Part shown: positions 61,203 through 64,000 of the stretch, in pieces
Layout: each line of letters starts with the position of its first letter
Position numbering within the stretch: position 1 is the stretch's first letter
Source: an uncultured Bacteroidota bacterium
Lineage (GTDB): Bacteria > Bacteroidota > Bacteroidia > JADZBD01
Assembly (NCBI GenBank): GCA_937924855.1
Contig: CALEYQ010000071.1
Location: 52,530-116,529, forward strand
Direction of reading: 5' to 3'
DNA: 64,000 nucleotides
Made by a program: the position numbers and the translations under genes
The notes under the pieces: model-generated
The model's database searches: none
The model's input: the letters and a program-made list of their open reading frames with translations, nothing else
What the model was told of the DNA's origin: nothing

Positions 61203-63077
61203 ATGAAAAAATCCCCTGTTTCTGTAGCGGCAGCTTTTTTTATGGCATCCTCGCTTTGGGGCCAGACCAATTATATCAATGCCGGTAACGATACAGTAGT
61301 TTGCGCCGGATCAGTTACCCTTACCGCCACCGTGACAGACATCCCCCAGTCAACGGCTTACACCATTTCAAATATTCCTTATAACCCCTTTTCATTTACC
61401 ACAGGAACTGTGCTTCCCGTTCCTGTCGACGACCAGTATAGCGGTATTATTCCCATTGGATTTACTTTTTGTTACTATGGAAACCCCTATACCCAACTTC
61501 TGATTTCAACCAATAACTACCTTCATTTTAATACCGCTAACGCCAACCAGTATTCTCCCTGGCCAATAAATTCCGCCATTCCGAATCCTGCAAATCCGGT
61601 AAATTCAATTATGGGTCCCTGGCATGATGTTGACCCCAGCGTGGGTGGAATAATCAGGTATCAAACTACCGGAACTGCTCCCTTCCGTCGGTTTATTGTT
61701 TCCTTTTCTAACGTGCCAAACTTTTCCTGTAATAATCTGCTGTACACAGGACAGTTTGTGTTGTATGAAACCACCAATATCATAGAAACCTATATTGCTT
61801 CAAAACCAACCTGCGCTACCTGGAATGCCGGGGCTGCCATTCATGGTTTGCATGATCCCACCGGAGCAAATGCCGCCGTGGTTCCGGGAAGAAATTACCC
61901 TACCAACTGGACTGCTACAAATGATGGCATAAGATTTTCGCCCAGTGGACCACCCACTCCTTATAATATTGTTTGGACCAACCTTTCTACAAGCACGCAG
62001 GTGGGAACCGGAAGCACCGTAAGTGTTTCTCCGAACCAGAATACGCAATACAGCGCCACCGTTACTTTCGGGTGCAGCAACGCTTCCTTTACTGATACGG
62101 TTCAGGTTTCTATCGGAATTCCGGGTCTTACCCTTGCCTCCACTAACATTCTTTGTAACGGTCAAACCAACGGAACCGCCTCAATAAATGTTACCGGGCC
62201 CGGCCCATATACGTATACCTGGTCGACGGGGGCAACTACTTCTTCAGTTTCCAATCTTGGTGCCGGATCTTATACCGTTACCGTTTCGGATGGCTCCTGC
62301 ACATTTACCGATGTTGTTGTTATTACGGAGCCCACCGCCCTTGTGAGCCCAGCTGCTTCTTCGACCGACACTTGCGGAAACGGAGTTGGTACCGCCTCGG
62401 TAAATGCTTCGGGTGGCACCGGCCCATATACCTACCAATGGTCGGGTGGCGGACAAACGACTGCTACCGCAACCGGACTAAATTCAGGAACCTACACAGT
62501 TACGGTTACCGACCAGAACGGATGTACCATCTCTGCAACAACTTTGGTTGGAAATCTTCCGGGCCCCACGGCCATACTTTCTGCAAACCCTTCGGGCACG
62601 GGAACCAATCAACCGGTAATTTTCTCAGATGCCTCTACGGGTGGCGGAGGAAATATTGTAGCCTGGTATTGGAATTTTGGCACATCCACTTTTGTGGGAC
62701 AAAACCCTCCTCCGCAAAGCTATCCCAATCAGGGAACTTTTTGTGCAACCTTAACCGTCGTCAGCAGCCTGGGCTGTATAGACAGTTCGGAGCAATGTGT
62801 TCTGATTGCCGACAGTGTTATTATTCCCAATGTTTTTACGCCCAACGGAGACGGCACCAATGACTTGTTCATTATTCAAAATCTGGAAGCCTATCCCGGA
62901 AGTCGCCTGGTTATTTTTAACCGTTGGGGCAACAAGGTATTTGAAAGCACCGATTATAAGAATAACTGGAATGGCGGTAGTTTATCCGACGGAACCTATT
63001 ATTATGTGTTGGCGGTTGCCGATAAAGAGGCTACAGTGCGTCGGGGATATCTTTCCATTCTGGGTTCGAAGAAATAA
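61203..63077 (+). CDS. T9SS type B (gliding motility-associated) secreted protein
   Basis: A 624-residue protein: a signal peptide; a beta domain (about 20-260) with YGNPYTQLLISTNNYLHF and GPWHDVDPSVGGIIRYQ, a module found in Bacteroidota surface proteins; two SprB-like repeats (about 315-450, YTYTWSTGATTSSVSNLGAGSYTVTVSDG and YTYQWSGGGQ); a PKD-like domain (about 455-535); and the type B sorting domain (VFTPNGDGTNDLFIIQN to the C-terminus). Repeats of this kind occur in SprB and other mobile adhesins. No PorP gene is beside it, so it would rely on one elsewhere, perhaps the one at 56 kb. Its 3' end overlaps the opposite-strand gene by 47 bases. Confidence 0.88.
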   Translation: MKKSPVSVAAAFFMASSLWGQTNYINAGNDTVVCAGSVTLTATVTDIPQSTAYTISNIPYNPFSFTTGTVLPVPVDDQYSGIIPIGFTFCYYGNPYTQLLISTNNYLHFNTANANQYSPWPINSAIPNPANPVNSIMGPWHDVDPSVGGIIRYQTTGTAPFRRFIVSFSNVPNFSCNNLLYTGQFVLYETTNIIETYIASKPTCATWNAGAAIHGLHDPTGANAAVVPGRNYPTNWTATNDGIRFSPSGPPTPYNIVWTNLSTSTQVGTGSTVSVSPNQNTQYSATVTFGCSNASFTDTVQVSIGIPGLTLASTNILCNGQTNGTASINVTGPGPYTYTWSTGATTSSVSNLGAGSYTVTVSDGSCTFTDVVVITEPTALVSPAASSTDTCGNGVGTASVNASGGTGPYTYQWSGGGQTTATATGLNSGTYTVTVTDQNGCTISATTLVGNLPGPTAILSANPSGTGTNQPVIFSDASTGGGGNIVAWYWNFGTSTFVGQNPPPQSYPNQGTFCATLTVVSSLGCIDSSEQCVLIADSVIIPNVFTPNGDGTNDLFIIQNLEAYPGSRLVIFNRWGNKVFESTDYKNNWNGGSLSDGTYYYVLAVADKEATVRRGYLSILGSKK

Positions 63078-63537
63078 TTTGCTCAAGGGTTATTTTTATT
63101 TCAGTTATAAGGCCCTTTTCCCATATCGCCTGGTGATTAGGACGTAGCCTGAAAAATAACTTTCCATAAATTTCCCTTCCCGAGAACACATGAAGCAGCC
63201 CTTCGTTTTTTCCCCGATCCAGAAAATTGTCGGTTTTTTGCATGAACGGCAAAGATTCCTGGATTTTTTTAAATAATTCATAGCTCTGTGGCCTGGGAAC
63301 CATTTGCCGCCATAAAAATTCGGATTTTCTTTCTAAATGGTCGAGGATATAACCCCTGCCGGAAAGCAGTAGACAAACCTGAAATGAAATTTTCCCGGTA
63401 TAAACTTCTATCAGAAGTCCGGAAGGGAGGTCCGCATTTTTCATTTTATCCGAAATAAATCCGAAAAAGTGTTTTCGGTTGCCGAATGAATATTCAGGTT
63501 TTGATTCGGCGGCAATTTCTTTGTACAGGGAAATCAT
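63031..63537 (-). CDS. Conserved hypothetical protein
   Basis: A 168-residue protein with no signal peptide, mixed alpha/beta composition and segments such as HFFGFISDKMKNADLPSGLLIEVYTGK and LRPNHQAIWEKGLITEIKITLEQIIS. I do not recognise its family. It starts by overlapping the stop of the upstream gene as ATGA and is therefore coupled to it. Its last 15 codons overlap the 3' end of the convergent T9SS type B gene by 47 bases. Confidence 0.6.
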   Translation of the reverse strand: MISLYKEIAAESKPEYSFGNRKHFFGFISDKMKNADLPSGLLIEVYTGKISFQVCLLLSGRGYILDHLERKSEFLWRQMVPRPQSYELFKKIQESLPFMQKTDNFLDRGKNEGLLHVFSGREIYGKLFFRLRPNHQAIWEKGLITEIKITLEQIISSNPEWKDIPDAL

Positions 63538-64000
63538 TTCACCTCCATTTTCTTTTTTACAACCAGTTCAACAAGGGAAACAATTCCCTGGTTGGCCGTT
63601 ATTTCTGCAATTTGATCTTCGGTTTTTTGAAGGGCCAGTTGAGCGGTCACAAAAGCAGAAAAAGCCTGATTCCCTATTTTCAAATACTTTCCAAAGTATT
63701 GCATGGCTCCTTCATTGTTTTTTAAGCCGATCAATCGCATTATTACCGAGGATTCCAGAAACAAGCGCTCGCTTTCTTTGTAGTTCCTGTGAACCTGCGT
63801 CCCCGGATTTCCTGGCCCGGAGTCGTCGGGAATCAAAGGGCTCATAATAATCTCATCTGGTTCTCCGCTCAGCAAAGAACCCTGAAAGGAATTTTTTTGA
63901 TTTTGGATAAACTGATCGAGATTGGTTTCATCATTGCTGAGTTTTGTTTGCAAACTATCATTCCGGCCGCCGGTATACCTGAGGGCCAACACATCAATTG
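63534..64000 (-). CDS. Hypothetical protein, 5' end outside window
   Basis: At least 152 residues; the frame stays open to the window edge, so the N-terminus is missing. The visible part has polar, asparagine- and glutamine-rich sequence (DSLQTKLSNDETNLDQFIQN), then helices (ESERLFLESSVIMRLIGLKNNEGAMQYFGKYLKIGNQAF), and ends with a long charged helix (LALQKTEDQIAEITANQ) and VVKKKMEVK. No family is recognised. It is coupled by an ATGA overlap to the following hypothetical gene, so the pair probably share a function. Confidence 0.55.
   Translation of the reverse strand, partial: IDVLALRYTGGRNDSLQTKLSNDETNLDQFIQNQKNSFQGSLLSGEPDEIIMSPLIPDDSGPGNPGTQVHRNYKESERLFLESSVIMRLIGLKNNEGAMQYFGKYLKIGNQAFSAFVTAQLALQKTEDQIAEITANQGIVSLVELVVKKKMEVK

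Noticed and set aside
1..64000. CRISPR arrays, insertion sequences, prophage, tRNA or rRNA genes
   Set aside because: I looked in all intergenic regions and saw no short regular direct repeats with spacers, transposase genes, integrase genes or tRNA-like cloverleaf sequences.

Overview
The window is about 64 kb of chromosomal DNA from a member of the Bacteroidota. Several lines of evidence agree. Seven proteins carry type IX secretion (T9SS) C-terminal sorting domains, five of type A and two of the gliding-motility type B. There are PorP/SprF and PorE-like T9SS components, and families largely restricted to the phylum (DUF4271, DUF5777, DUF6029, DUF3109, Omp28). Promoter-like boxes match the Bacteroidota -7 consensus TAnnTTTG, and Shine-Dalgarno sequences are weak or absent. 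The genus cannot be named from sequence alone; an uncultured Flavobacteriia- or Sphingobacteriia-like lineage would fit. I see no insertion sequence, CRISPR array, tRNA, rRNA or prophage, so this looks like stable backbone rather than an island.

Layout. 1-7 kb: an incomplete Ig-like protein, the MeaB GTPase, then three glycosyltransferases (GT2, GT9, GT4) facing an O-antigen ligase-type protein, together a lipopolysaccharide or surface-glycan block. 7-12.7 kb: a minus-strand run of YceI, DUF5777, DUF4271, HemD, RnpA, YidD and an S41 protease. 12.8-18 kb: a glutaryl-CoA dehydrogenase-like enzyme, two T9SS cargo proteins and a helical-repeat protein. 18-24 kb: a plus-strand cluster of an Omp28/T9SS protein, a TlpA-like thioredoxin, a DUF6029 barrel, an Omp28 lipoprotein and a propeller-like protein, then convergent glycyl-tRNA synthetase. 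26-32 kb: a 2000-residue T9SS protein. 32-36.6 kb: DUF3109, a candidate structured RNA leader, and nrdB-nrdA. 36.7-46 kb: two amidohydrolase-like genes, a membrane cytochrome c, HflX, a further amidohydrolase, IspD and QueA. 46-52.7 kb: a minus-strand operon of a TMTC-like TPR membrane protein, a T9SS propeller and a TPR/SpoIIE phosphatase. 52.8-59.3 kb: a PKD-rich type B cargo protein, PorP/SprF and a PorE-like OmpA protein. 59.3-64 kb: LepA, a second type B cargo protein and two unrecognised genes.

How the genes work together. Much of the window serves the cell envelope: LPS assembly, T9SS export machinery with its cargo, and extracytoplasmic thioredoxin-like proteins. The rest is housekeeping: deoxynucleotide synthesis, heme, isoprenoid and queuosine synthesis, translation factors and tRNA charging.

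The strongest candidates for something undescribed are three. The first is the compact, multiply paired leader upstream of nrdBA (about 32909-33035). The second is the envelope cluster with three CxxC thioredoxin-like proteins (17948-24105). The third is the pair of amidohydrolase genes in which two of three catalytic domains have lost the first metal-binding motif. A recurring theme is a -7-type promoter box lying only 3-8 bases before the start codon, which suggests leaderless transcripts.
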